A stretch of DNA of 64,000 nucleotides from Plasmodiophora brassicae (taxonomy: Eukaryota > Endomyxa: Phytomyxea > Phytomyxea > Plasmodiophorida): positions 620,001 through 684,000 of the forward strand of contig CP145423.1 of the NCBI GenBank assembly GCA_036867785.1, given 5' to 3'. A program made the translations under genes and the position numbers. The notes below the pieces were generated by a model. It had not been told where the DNA came from. It saw nothing but the letters and a program-made list of their open reading frames with translations, and searched no databases. The stretch's first letter is position 1, and each line of letters begins with the position of its first letter. Shown here one piece after another: positions 1 through 8,809 of this stretch.

Positions 1-3
1 ACG

Positions 4-470
4 ATGAGGGCGACGACGGTGGTGCAGGCCGCCCATGAGTGGTTCTTCGACGACTACGGCACATGCATCGTATACGCCATCGTTCGGTTCTCCCTGCTGA
101 TCGCGTTCCCGCTCGCCACCTGCTACATCATTGCGTACGTCGTCACGCTGGGCAACGTCTTCCCGCGTCCGCGGCGAAAGGAACCAGGACCATCCGGCCG
201 GTGCTGACGCGCCTCGTTGCCGCCATCTTCCTCGTCCTGTACACGTCGTACAATCTCGGCGGGTACGGCCTGCTGATCGTGTCGGTCAACTTCAGGCACG
301 CGTTCTGGGCGTCGCCCTGGGACACCCTGAACCCAACCTTCGCAACGCTCGTGATGCCCGGGCCGCTGACGTTGGTGGTTGCCACCTGGTTCCACATGAT
401 CAAGTGTGCAACCGATGCCGGGCGAAGACCAGGTGCTGAAGGCTATCGCCTCCAGGTCGTTGCGGCCGAG
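4..470 (+). pseudogene. Broken 5' copy of the chitin-synthase-like gene (forward arm)
   Basis: Frame-broken plus-strand copy of roughly the first 150 codons of the intact gene at 1817. The first 50 codons read in one frame (VVQAAHEWFF, then YVVTLGNV), then a frameshift near 165-200 moves the match to another frame (VLTRLVAAIFLVLYTSYN, VNFRHAFWASPWDTL, LTLVVATWF, KCATDAGRR). These are the N-terminal membrane segments only; no catalytic region is present. It meets an inverted second copy at about 470-490. A functional protein is very unlikely. Confidence 0.8.
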
Positions 471-484
471 GCCTTCGGACCTCG

Positions 485-842
485 CGCGAGGCGATCGCGA
501 TCGCCTTTAGGACCTGGTCGTCGGTCGGTGCCCGTCGCCCGGCATCGATCGCACACTTGATGCGGAACCAGGTGGCCACCACCAACGTCAGCGGCTCGAG
601 CATCACGAGTGTTGCGAAGGTTGGGTCCAGGGTGTCTCAGGGCGACGCCCAGCTGCAGAAGGCGTGCCCGAAGTTGAGCGACACGAACAGCAGGCCGTAC
701 ACGCCGAAGTTGTACGACGTGTACAGGACCAGGAAGATGGCTGCAACGAGACGCGTCAGGACCGGATGGTCCTGGTTCTCCTCGCCGTGGAAGACGACGT
801 TGCCCAGCGTGACGACGTACGTGATGATGTGAGGAGGTCTGG
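485..842 (-). pseudogene. Broken 5' copy of the chitin-synthase-like gene (inverted arm)
   Basis: On the minus strand from about 842 down to 485 the same N-terminal membrane region appears again: YVVTLGNVVFHGEENQDHPV, VLYTSYNFGVYGLL, NFGHAF, then in a second frame LTLVVATWFRIKCAIDAGRR and APTDDQVLKAIA. An in-frame TGA and a short insertion near WASP break it. It faces the copy at 4-470 tail to tail, so the two form a large imperfect inverted repeat about 1 kb upstream of the intact gene. Confidence 0.8.
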
Positions 843-1587
843 ACTTGAGATGCAGACGACCTCGTGGGACCCCCTTCCGAGTTCCGCCACAACCACTCTT
901 TCCCAAGCTGTTGCCGATCAGCGGCTGGCCGATCGTGTTCAAGTAGAGCCGTGAGCAGTGTGTACTAGCCACGTTTCCAACACTCGCAACCGGAGCCCAT
1001 GTTGCGGCCCGGACACACATGGACGCTCTTGTCGTACACCCGTTCGCCACTTACGACGCCTTCGCCATATCCCTGAGAAAACGCTTCTGGACAGGCAGTT
1101 CATTCAATGCAGTTGACATGGCATCCCTACCTACGAATGTTTGCATGGCCTGTTCCCGTAGTATTTGCTGGTTACCTGGAAACAGTCTGGACGAGCGGGA
1201 GGCACCCTGTTGAGCGTCTTGGGAACGGTAGCCCCTGGGCAGTAGGCGAGCTAGTCGCTGTCGGAAGTTCACGGGCAGACCTCGACCAGTACGGCTGACA
1301 GTTGATTGTGGTCGGTGCCTGGGCAGGGACACGCTGACCTAGCTTACTGATCTACGGCAGCCACAGGTTGGCGTGATGCCAGGAACGCCTCACTCCCAGT
1401 GACTGACCGGCCGGTGGCCGGGTAGAGCGAGCCGGCGCCCCCCATGGCACCCGCCGCGTTCTGTGCAGGCAGACGCCGCGTTGCGTTTGCATGTTGTCGC
1501 GCCAAGTTCCGACGTCGTAATGCGGAACCGCAGTGGCCGTTGCACGTTGCCCATGCTCGGTCGACGGCGTGCCTTAACGGTGCTGGC
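843..1587. other. Non-coding stretch
   Basis: No supported gene. Open frames here overlap on both strands without recognisable domains or signal peptides. It separates the inverted gene fragments from the promoter side of the chitin-synthase-like gene. Confidence 0.5.
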
Positions 1588-1681
1588 GTGCGCGCGCCGC
1601 GTCACTGTCGCTTGTATTTCTCCGAAGGTTCAGTGCGCGCGCGCGCCCCGTCAGTGTCGGTTCTATTTCTCCGACGGTTCA
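1588..1681. repeat. Two-copy tandem repeat of about 45-49 bp upstream of the chitin-synthase-like gene
   Basis: Two adjacent units, 1588-1632 and 1633-1681, each start GTGCGCGCGC and end TTTCTCCGA(A/C)GGTTCA; a third partial start follows (GTGCGCGCCC). They lie about 135-230 bp before the start codon at 1817, so they may belong to the promoter. Regulatory function is not shown by the sequence. Confidence 0.6.
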
Positions 1682-1816
1682 GTGCGCGCCCCCGCTACGC
1701 TCCGATGCAGTCCCAGACTGTGAACCCCCAAACTGGCGCGAATCTTCAGCCTCCGAAACGAACGGTGATCGTGTCACGTTCGGTCGTCTTCTCATTGTGA
1801 TTGAAGACGGATTGCG

Positions 1817-3640
1817 ATGACGACGACGGCGACCTCGATCGTGCAGGCCGCCCAGCAGCTCTTGAACGTTTATGGCACGTCTATCGTGTTCGCCCTCGTG
1901 TGGGGTTCCCTCCTGATGGCGTTCCTGCACGCCATCGCGTACATTGTCACCTACATTGTCACCCTGGGCAACGTGGTCGTTTACGGGGAGAAGGACCAGG
2001 AGCACCCGGTGCTGACGCGCCTGGTTGCGGCCACGTTCCTGGTCCTGTACACGTCGTACAACATCGGCGTGTACGGCCTACTGATCGCGTCGGTCAACTT
2101 CCGTCACGCGTTCAGGGCGTCTCCCTGGGACAGGCTGGACGCAACCTTCGCCATGCTGGTGATGCTGGAACCGCTGGCGTTGGTTGTGGCCACCTGGTTC
2201 CGCGTCAAGTGTGCGATTGACGCCGGGCGACGGGCTCCGACGGACGCCCAGGTCCTGAAGGCGATCGCCACGCGGGCGACGAAGAAGCGGGTGCGCAACC
2301 AGAACCCGTACGTCACGGTCGTCATGCCGATCTACAACGAGCCGATCGAGACGCTCATGACGGCGATCAACTCGGTGGCGCAGGCCGAGTACCCGACGCA
2401 TCGTCTGCACCTCGTGCTGGCGTTCGACTCGGACGAGGTGTCGACGCTGTACCGGACGGTCATCTACTGCCTGGTGGCGGGCAAGACCTGTATCGACAGC
2501 AGCATGCTGACGACGGGCAACGTGCTGGACGAGATCGGGGTCAGCGGCGACGGCCTGCCTGCCGTCGGCGTCGACATCATGTTCCGGGGCCTGAAGGTCA
2601 CGCCCTGCCGGTTCGTGCATGGCGGCAAGCGGCACGCGCAGATGTGCGCCTTCCGCTACCTGTCCGACCTGTACGCCGCCCTGGCGACGAAGCCGCTGCT
2701 CCTGTTCATCGATTCCGACATTGAGCTGGACGCGCTGGCCATCGCGCACTTCACCTACGAGATGATGGGGCAGACGGGCGTCTACCGCGACGCGCTGACC
2801 GGGCTGATCACGTGCAAGACGGCCGGCACGTACAGCTTCCTGAAGGTGCTGCAGGACGCCGAGTACGTCGAGTCGCAGATGCTCCAGCGCAACGCTGAGG
2901 ACTACCTCGGGTCGGTGTCCTGCCTGCCCGGCGCCCTCACCATGGTCCGGTTCGAGTCGCTGGCCAGGGTGGCGCCCACCTACTTCGGCAACATGGACGC
3001 CGTCGACAGCTTCGACTTCAACCGGACGCACCTGGGCGAGGACCGCTACCTGACGCACCTGCTGATGGAGCGGTGCGCCGACCGGTACCGGATCGGGTTC
3101 TGCCCGTCGGCCCGCTGCAAGACGGAGGGATGCGCCACGTTCCGCTCGCTGATGAAGCAGCGCCGACGCTGGTACCTGGGCACGCTGCTCAACGAGGTCT
3201 ACCAGCTGACGTCGCCGACGCTCTGGCGGCAATTCCCCGGCCTGAACACGCTCCTGGCCCTGTCCGCCCTGCGCAACGGCCCCTTGTTCGTGTATGCCCT
3301 GTGCCTGCAGCTGATGCAGGGCCAGGGCACCTGGTACACGGTCGGGTACGCCGTTGCCGTCTTCGGCGTCATCTGGCTGTACCTGATCGTGGTGGCGGTC
3401 AGGATCGGGCGGATCAAGATCACCTGGGTCTATCCCGCCGTGGTCTTGGTCCTCCCCATCCTGGCCGCCGGATTCCAGCTGTATGGAATCCTGACGTTCA
3501 GGGTGCGGACCTGGGGCGGCCCCCGCACCGCCGTCGTCGACGTCGAGGCGCCCCCGGCCGTCGACGCTGAGGCGCCCCCGGCCGTCGACGCTGCCGGTCA
3601 CGACCAGGACCTCCTCCAGGAAGTCGTTGTCGTGCCGTAG
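1817..3640 (+). CDS. Chitin synthase-like family 2 glycosyltransferase, membrane
   Basis: Single-exon 607-residue protein that should polymerise a beta-linked GlcNAc chain at the plasma membrane and extrude it. Three N-terminal membrane segments (about 20-50, 66-95, 110-130) precede a GT2 domain opening with YVTVVMPIYNEP (165-176). It has the chitin synthase signature order: GKRHAQ (270-275, usually GKRDSQ), the DSD metal site (299-301), CLPGA (369-373), GEDR (407-410) and QRRRW (448-452). Three more membrane segments follow (about 470-545). The C-terminal tail carries a short duplicated AEAPPAVDA repeat. The CLPGA and QRRRW motifs favour chitin synthase over hyaluronan or cellulose synthase. 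The ATG at 1817 is the first in frame and gives the membrane segment whole. All catalytic motifs are intact, unlike the two broken copies upstream. Confidence 0.88.
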   Translation: MTTTATSIVQAAQQLLNVYGTSIVFALVWGSLLMAFLHAIAYIVTYIVTLGNVVVYGEKDQEHPVLTRLVAATFLVLYTSYNIGVYGLLIASVNFRHAFRASPWDRLDATFAMLVMLEPLALVVATWFRVKCAIDAGRRAPTDAQVLKAIATRATKKRVRNQNPYVTVVMPIYNEPIETLMTAINSVAQAEYPTHRLHLVLAFDSDEVSTLYRTVIYCLVAGKTCIDSSMLTTGNVLDEIGVSGDGLPAVGVDIMFRGLKVTPCRFVHGGKRHAQMCAFRYLSDLYAALATKPLLLFIDSDIELDALAIAHFTYEMMGQTGVYRDALTGLITCKTAGTYSFLKVLQDAEYVESQMLQRNAEDYLGSVSCLPGALTMVRFESLARVAPTYFGNMDAVDSFDFNRTHLGEDRYLTHLLMERCADRYRIGFCPSARCKTEGCATFRSLMKQRRRWYLGTLLNEVYQLTSPTLWRQFPGLNTLLALSALRNGPLFVYALCLQLMQGQGTWYTVGYAVAVFGVIWLYLIVVAVRIGRIKITWVYPAVVLVLPILAAGFQLYGILTFRVRTWGGPRTAVVDVEAPPAVDAEAPPAVDAAGHDQDLLQEVVVVP

Positions 3641-4145
3641 CTGCCGATATCACCATGATACACATGATCAGTTTAGCCGCATCTCGAATTGTCACAGGCC
3701 CATGGCGGCCGGGTAGAACCCATGCAGGTGATCACGGTCATCAGGCGGCCGATCCCCTGACCCTCGGTATGGCGATGACGAGTAGCGGGAATGGCCGTGA
3801 ACATTACGATGGCGTACGTGTACCCAGGTACACTGGCGCCCCTGCAGAAGCGGCCTGTAAGGAGAGGAACGTAGGCGAAGGGCGGGCCGTGGCGCCGGGC
3901 TTAGGCTCGCCTTCCGTCATGAGTACAGCTGGCGGTGGCATGCCCTCCCGGCCGGTGACTGGGTCCACGACCGCGGGTGGCCGTTGCCCGTCGTTCCGCC
4001 GCGTCCTGCTGCCATGGGCACCACCTGGGCGTTCTGGGCGACGACTCGACAGCCGCGATGCATAACGTCGCGTTGTGCGACGATTTGTATTGGACACCTG
4101 CCCCGAGAACGGCTCTCGTGGCCTATATTAGTTGGGCGGTCCGCG
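3641..4145. other. Intergenic, with a 28-bp match to the 42.7-kb foldback
   Basis: No supported gene. Positions 4113-4140 (CTCTCGTGGCCTA, then TATT, then AGTTGGGCGGTC) match the right arm of the palindrome at 42731-42802 except for the four-base insertion. The open frame of the PPR gene reaches back to 3984, but the segment 3984-4145 does not look like the protein. Confidence 0.5.
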
Positions 4146-6986
4146 ATGGGCTGTTGGGCGTGTCGGCCGCCATCGCTGCGCTGTGGCGTCCAGCGCGCTC
4201 GCCGTCGACTGCTGGGTACTGTGGTGCGATCGTCGACGTCGCCCGACGCCTCCGATGCGGGGTCGGGCACGTCGATGATCGACCTGTTCCTGCAGCAGCC
4301 GTCGGTCGGCCTGGGGCTGACGGCGGTGCGCCACGAGCCGGATCCGGACCGCGCCTTCACGATGTTTCGCATGATGCTGATGTCGCGCGACATCGACATG
4401 CGCGTGTTCCAGACGATGATGACGTATTGCAAGCAGCGTGCGCCGGCGAAGGCCCCGGCCGTGTTCGACCGCGCCCTGATGCACGGCGTCGACCTGCCGC
4501 TGAGCGACGGGTTCTTCTGCACCTACCTGGGCGCCTGCCAGCGCGCCACGCCGATCCCGCTCGACAACGTCCTGCAGCGGTACCGCAGGGTGGGCCCTCG
4601 CACCCACAACGTCATCTTCGGGATGGCCAACATCTGCAGGGTGGCGAGGAAGCCCGAGGCGGCGCTGTTCCTCGTCTGGGACGCCGTCAGCAACAAACTC
4701 GTCTTCACCGAGAAGCTCCTGTCCTTGTTCGCGGCCTGCTGTGCGGAATCGCACTCGAAAGACGGCGCCGACACCGCCAAGTATCTGCTGTCGATGCTCT
4801 GCTCGAAGCGCATCGCCACGTTCCCGAACGTGCAGCTGTTCGCCAACCTCGTCAAGGCCGTTCTGGACCAGGACCGGATCGACAGCGCTCTGAAGGCGCT
4901 GGCGCTGATGGATATCCTGGAGGTGCCTCCGTCCGAGCACATCTTCACCATGGTCCTGTCCTCGCTCGTCAGGGCCGCCCGCCTTCAGCAATCCCTCGCC
5001 GTCTACCGCACGATGGCGCAGCGCGGCATTCCAGTGTTCCACGCGCTGCTCCCGTCGCTCATCGCCCTGTGTGGACGCCACTCCGATCTGGCCGCCGTCC
5101 AGGACCTGCATCGGTATGCGGACGCGCGCTCCCTGCTCAGCAACGACTACGTCGCCTGCGCGTTGATTTCCGCATACGATAAGTGCCAGCGCCCGGACGC
5201 GGCCGAGCAAGTCTTCCTGGCCCGGTTCGCCGTATCGACGCCGGACGAAGCCCTGTTCACGGCCATCGTGTCGTCGTACTGCCACCATGGCATGCTGGAC
5301 AGTGCCGCCGGCATGTTCGCCAAGCTGAAGGCGTCAGGGCAGGTGCCGACGCAGGCGGCCTACACGGTCCTGCTGTGGGGCCTGTGCCGAGGAAAGTCGA
5401 GCGATCAGGCGCTGGCGTTGTTCCGCGACATGCTGGACCAGAAGGTTCCTGTCAGCCCCGCCGTGTTCAGCCTTCTGGTCGGCGCCTGCGCCAACGCCGC
5501 CGACGTCGACAACCTCTATCAGTATGCGCGGGCGACGCCGTTACTCGACAACGACCGTGTGGTCGGTGCGTTCATCGCCGCCTACGCCCGGCTGCACAAA
5601 GCGGACGTCGCCGGCGACGTTTTCCATTCGGTTGCCTCCCCCGGTACAGACGCGTTCAGTGCGATTATCGACGTCTCTGTCGCCCAGCGACGGTTGCCGG
5701 ACGTCTTCGACTTGGTGGGTCAGGCTGCCGACGCCGGCGTGCCCCTGCAGAAGCCGACAATGGCCGCCATTGTCGACCTGCTTGCTGAGCTGCCTCATTG
5801 CGACCATCCTGTCAAGGTTGTTACCTCCGTTGAAGGGCACAAGTCTGCCGTCAGGCCCGGCCACCTCGCTCGCCTGTCGACCGGATGCGGACGTCGCGGG
5901 GAGCGCTCGTCCCTGATCGTCCTGCATCAGCTGGCGCGGGACAGGGCGCTTCTCGGCAACGACGACGTGACCCGAGCCCTGGTGTCGGCGTTCAGTGCGG
6001 CCGGCGATCTCGACTCCGCCAAGGCGGTCTTCGGCGAGCGTTCCGCGATCTCGACGCCCGACGTGGCGACGTGGGACGCGATGCTGGCCGCGCTCAGCCT
6101 CCACGGGACCCTACCGGAAACGGCAACCGCGTTCGACGACATGACGTCGGCCGGCATGCGACCGTCGACCAGGACCCTGACGTCACTGTTACGCGCCTGC
6201 GCCCGGGCCAGGGACCCGGCCCGGGCGGATGCCTTGCTGAGGGAGTTCGCCGACGTCTGGGACGTGCCGTTGTCGGGCGAACACGTCCGGTGCATCGTCG
6301 ACCTGCATGGCAGGATCGGCAACGTGGGCGACGCCGAGCGCATCGCCTCTGCCCAGCTGCCACGTGATGCCGGCGCCTGGCTGACCGTCCTGCGGGCCTG
6401 CCGTAAGCACAAGGACGTGGCGCGTGCCGAGCGCGCCCTGTCCGCGCTGACCGCGCTACCAGGGGTCACATCCAGGCAACGGCAGTCCGCTTTCAGCCTC
6501 GTGGTCGACGTGTACAGGGCAGCCGGCCGGACCGACGATGCTGAGCGTCTGCGAGGCGAATGCCGTTCCTGTAATTTGCCACCAGGGGACCATCAGCCGA
6601 CGACGACGTTGCATCTGCAGGATCGGTGCGTCCAGGTCTCCGATGCGTTGTACGAATCCGATCCCGGCCTTCGTGAGTGCCATCGCGCGATGGTGGCCCG
6701 TCTGGTCGAGAACGGGCACCCGCCGAACCTGCCCGCTGCGCCAGATCACGACGCGTGTCAGCGCGTACGACCGCACAGTGCAGAGCTGGCGTTGGCCTGC
6801 GGGTTGATATCGAACGACGATAGCCGCTGCACCATCCGGCTGACCCAGGACGCGATTCTGTGCACCGACTGCCACCAGGTCGCGAAGACCGTGTCGCAGG
6901 TCTACGTGACCGATGCCTACATCCGGGACGACGTCGTCCATCACCATTTCAGCCAAGGGCACTGCTCTTGCGATGATTACTGGTAA
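4146..6986 (+). CDS. Pentatricopeptide-repeat protein with C-terminal DYW domain (organelle RNA editing type)
   Basis: 946 residues from the ATG at 4146. This start is chosen because the next 40 residues are Arg/Ser rich with almost no acidic residues (GVQRARRRLLGTVVRSS), a mitochondrial presequence. The open frame extends back to 3984 without such a feature. The body is degenerate 31-36-residue PPR units (for example TFNDAMLAALS-type helices, VATWDAMLAALSLHG and FTAIVSSYCHHGMLDSA). The end is a classic DYW domain: CTDCH zinc ligands, then HHHFSQGHCSCDDYW at the very C-terminus. DYW domains are the cytidine deaminases of plant-type C-to-U editing and occur in a few protists. The deaminase box reads HSAELALACGLI where HSEKLAIAFGLI is usual, so the catalytic Glu is displaced by one residue. 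It is convergent with the BUB2-like gene. Confidence 0.9.
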   Translation: MGCWACRPPSLRCGVQRARRRLLGTVVRSSTSPDASDAGSGTSMIDLFLQQPSVGLGLTAVRHEPDPDRAFTMFRMMLMSRDIDMRVFQTMMTYCKQRAPAKAPAVFDRALMHGVDLPLSDGFFCTYLGACQRATPIPLDNVLQRYRRVGPRTHNVIFGMANICRVARKPEAALFLVWDAVSNKLVFTEKLLSLFAACCAESHSKDGADTAKYLLSMLCSKRIATFPNVQLFANLVKAVLDQDRIDSALKALALMDILEVPPSEHIFTMVLSSLVRAARLQQSLAVYRTMAQRGIPVFHALLPSLIALCGRHSDLAAVQDLHRYADARSLLSNDYVACALISAYDKCQRPDAAEQVFLARFAVSTPDEALFTAIVSSYCHHGMLDSAAGMFAKLKASGQVPTQAAYTVLLWGLCRGKSSDQALALFRDMLDQKVPVSPAVFSLLVGACANAADVDNLYQYARATPLLDNDRVVGAFIAAYARLHKADVAGDVFHSVASPGTDAFSAIIDVSVAQRRLPDVFDLVGQAADAGVPLQKPTMAAIVDLLAELPHCDHPVKVVTSVEGHKSAVRPGHLARLSTGCGRRGERSSLIVLHQLARDRALLGNDDVTRALVSAFSAAGDLDSAKAVFGERSAISTPDVATWDAMLAALSLHGTLPETATAFDDMTSAGMRPSTRTLTSLLRACARARDPARADALLREFADVWDVPLSGEHVRCIVDLHGRIGNVGDAERIASAQLPRDAGAWLTVLRACRKHKDVARAERALSALTALPGVTSRQRQSAFSLVVDVYRAAGRTDDAERLRGECRSCNLPPGDHQPTTTLHLQDRCVQVSDALYESDPGLRECHRAMVARLVENGHPPNLPAAPDHDACQRVRPHSAELALACGLISNDDSRCTIRLTQDAILCTDCHQVAKTVSQVYVTDAYIRDDVVHHHFSQGHCSCDDYW

Positions 6987-7152
6987 TACTGGGTGGGGGC
7001 GCGGTTTCCCCCTGTCATGCACGATATGGATCCATGGCGTCGGCCCAATGTCGACGCCAGGTAGCGGGTCGCGTGTCACGAAACAATCGACGTGCACACA
7101 TCTAACAGCAAATAAATAGTATACATCTATATACATTCTACAGGGGCGAGCG

Positions 7153-8306
7153 TCACGTGGACTTTGGCCGCAGGATCTGATCGCACACGTCTTTGGAGTA
7201 CGTGTGCGATTCGATGTCTCTGTAGAGCGCGGGCTCCAGGCGGCGGATCAGGTCGAGCGTGAACGCAATCGTCAGGCGAGCATTGAGCGCCGGCCACTTG
7301 CGGTAGTTGAGGATCTCATTCGGGCTGCACAGCAATGAACGGCCACGCGTCCGTTAGCCAGAATCCCACCCAGGTACATCATTATTAGGCGCGTCGTACT
7401 TGCCAACGCTGAACAGGCCGTCGCGGACCAGCACGACCTGGGCGACGATCGCAACGATATTGTTGTGGACGCCGAACCCGAGAAGAAAGTCCCAGAGTTT
7501 CAGCACCTCGGAGAACGGCTGCAGGACACACGATATGCTCGACACGACTGCACAGGGACACACAGGAAACACATTGAGCAACGCCGACGGTTAGGCCGTT
7601 TGGCAGGCGGCCGTACGGGCGAACGCGTAGACGGTGGCTTCCAGGCGCCTCGATCGCAGGTGATGGAACAGGTCCGGGTCGGCCGCCTGCAGGCACCGGT
7701 CGACGAGGACGCAGCCGGCCCTGGCGCCCGCCATGTTCGCCAGCCAGTACGTCGGGCAGTACACCTTGATGAACCGGGAGAAGGCCGCCTGCGCCTCCAG
7801 CTCGCTCATGCAGTACAGGAACGGGGCCGCCACCGCGTTCATCCCCTGCAGGTACGAGAAGACGCCGTCGGCGGCGTTCTCGTGGACGAACGAGTTCAGC
7901 AGCCGGATCAGGGAGTTCTCGGTGACGCGCGCCTGGAACGATTTCTCCTACAACAACGGCCCGGGTTGGTCAGCGGACCCTGCCGGCCTGGAGCAACAGC
8001 AGCATCGTTCCGTTTTACATTTGGGAACGTCCGGAACGAATCGCTCCGTATCTTCTGGTACTGCTTGCACGGCCCCAGGCGTATCAGGCTGCCGTAGCGT
8101 TCGGCGCTGACGCTCGGGACGGCGAGCAGCGTCATCCAGACGAGGCCGCGGACCGGGACGCCCCGGTCGTCGGCGGCGGCGCCGTGCAGGAGCAGGTGCC
8201 GGCGCAGCTGGAACAGCATCTCGACGGCATTGTCGTCCTCGTCGCCGGCGGCGCACGCGTCCAGGAACCGGCGCAGGCAGGCGGCCAGGGCCTGATCGGA
8301 CGCCAT
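7153..8306 (-). CDS. BUB2: BUB2/Cdc16-like TBC-domain Rab/Ras-family GTPase-activating protein
   Basis: Four exons on the minus strand: 8306-8019, 7947-7617, 7547-7400, 7324-7153. Introns are 71, 69 and 75 bp, all GT-AG, and phases match, giving 312 residues; yeast Bub2 (306) and fission yeast Cdc16 (299) are the same size. The protein is almost entirely a TBC domain. The arginine finger sits in KIRSDSFR (IxxDxxR, Arg92) and the glutamine finger in SYLQGMN (YxQ, Gln130), so dual-finger GAP chemistry is intact. Later blocks EVLKLWDFLLGFGVH, VAQVVLVRD and LNARLTIAF fit Bub2 best. In yeasts this protein with Bfa1/Byr4 restrains the mitotic-exit/septation GTPase. Its start lies 0.5 kb from the divergent tyrosinase gene. 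Confidence 0.9.
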
Positions 8307-8809
8307 CGCCGTTGTCGTTGTTGTTGGGAGACCGCGGCGCCGCCCGCCCCAAAAAAAGGCCGGGCGAGGAGGGGGCGCCGGCGCGGCCCCGCCACAAACC
8401 GCCTGTCGCGCATTTTGATTTTTGCGCGGCGCCGCTCCTCGTTTTCAGTCTGCGCCGCTCCGATGCATTCGGAGACCGGGGCACTGCTCCCGGATTGATG
8501 GCGGCCCGCCACCACGTGGGTAAAGTGAGCGGGTCACGGTCAAGGTGGTGGGGAGGAGGGGTGACGTCGACCCACTCGTCAGCGGGTGAGTCAACTGCGT
8601 TGCGATGCCCCGACGCCCACCCGGGTCAACGCTGGACGGTCGGTGCGGTCCAACGCCCCATTCTGTAATTCTACGTCTATCGGGGTGCGAGCGTGCCTGC
8701 CTGCCAGCGTTTCTGTGCGCGCGCCTCGCTCTGTGTGTGGCACCCCCCAAACTTTGTACCTCGCCGCTGCAACAGTGCCCAAACCCTGGCGACGCCCTCG
8801 TCCTCGCCA
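8307..8809. promoter_or_regulatory. Shared upstream region of the BUB2-like and tyrosinase genes
   Basis: A 503-bp interval between two divergent start codons. It contains an A7 run at 8351-8357 and a short AT-richer patch near 8415. No TATA box is convincing on either side. Its role as a bidirectional promoter is inferred from layout only. Confidence 0.4.

Noticed and set aside
2078-3601. 507-codon open frame antisense to the chitin-synthase-like gene
   Set aside because: It is a GC-driven shadow of a gene with clear catalytic motifs; its composition is His/Arg/Asp-rich without domains.
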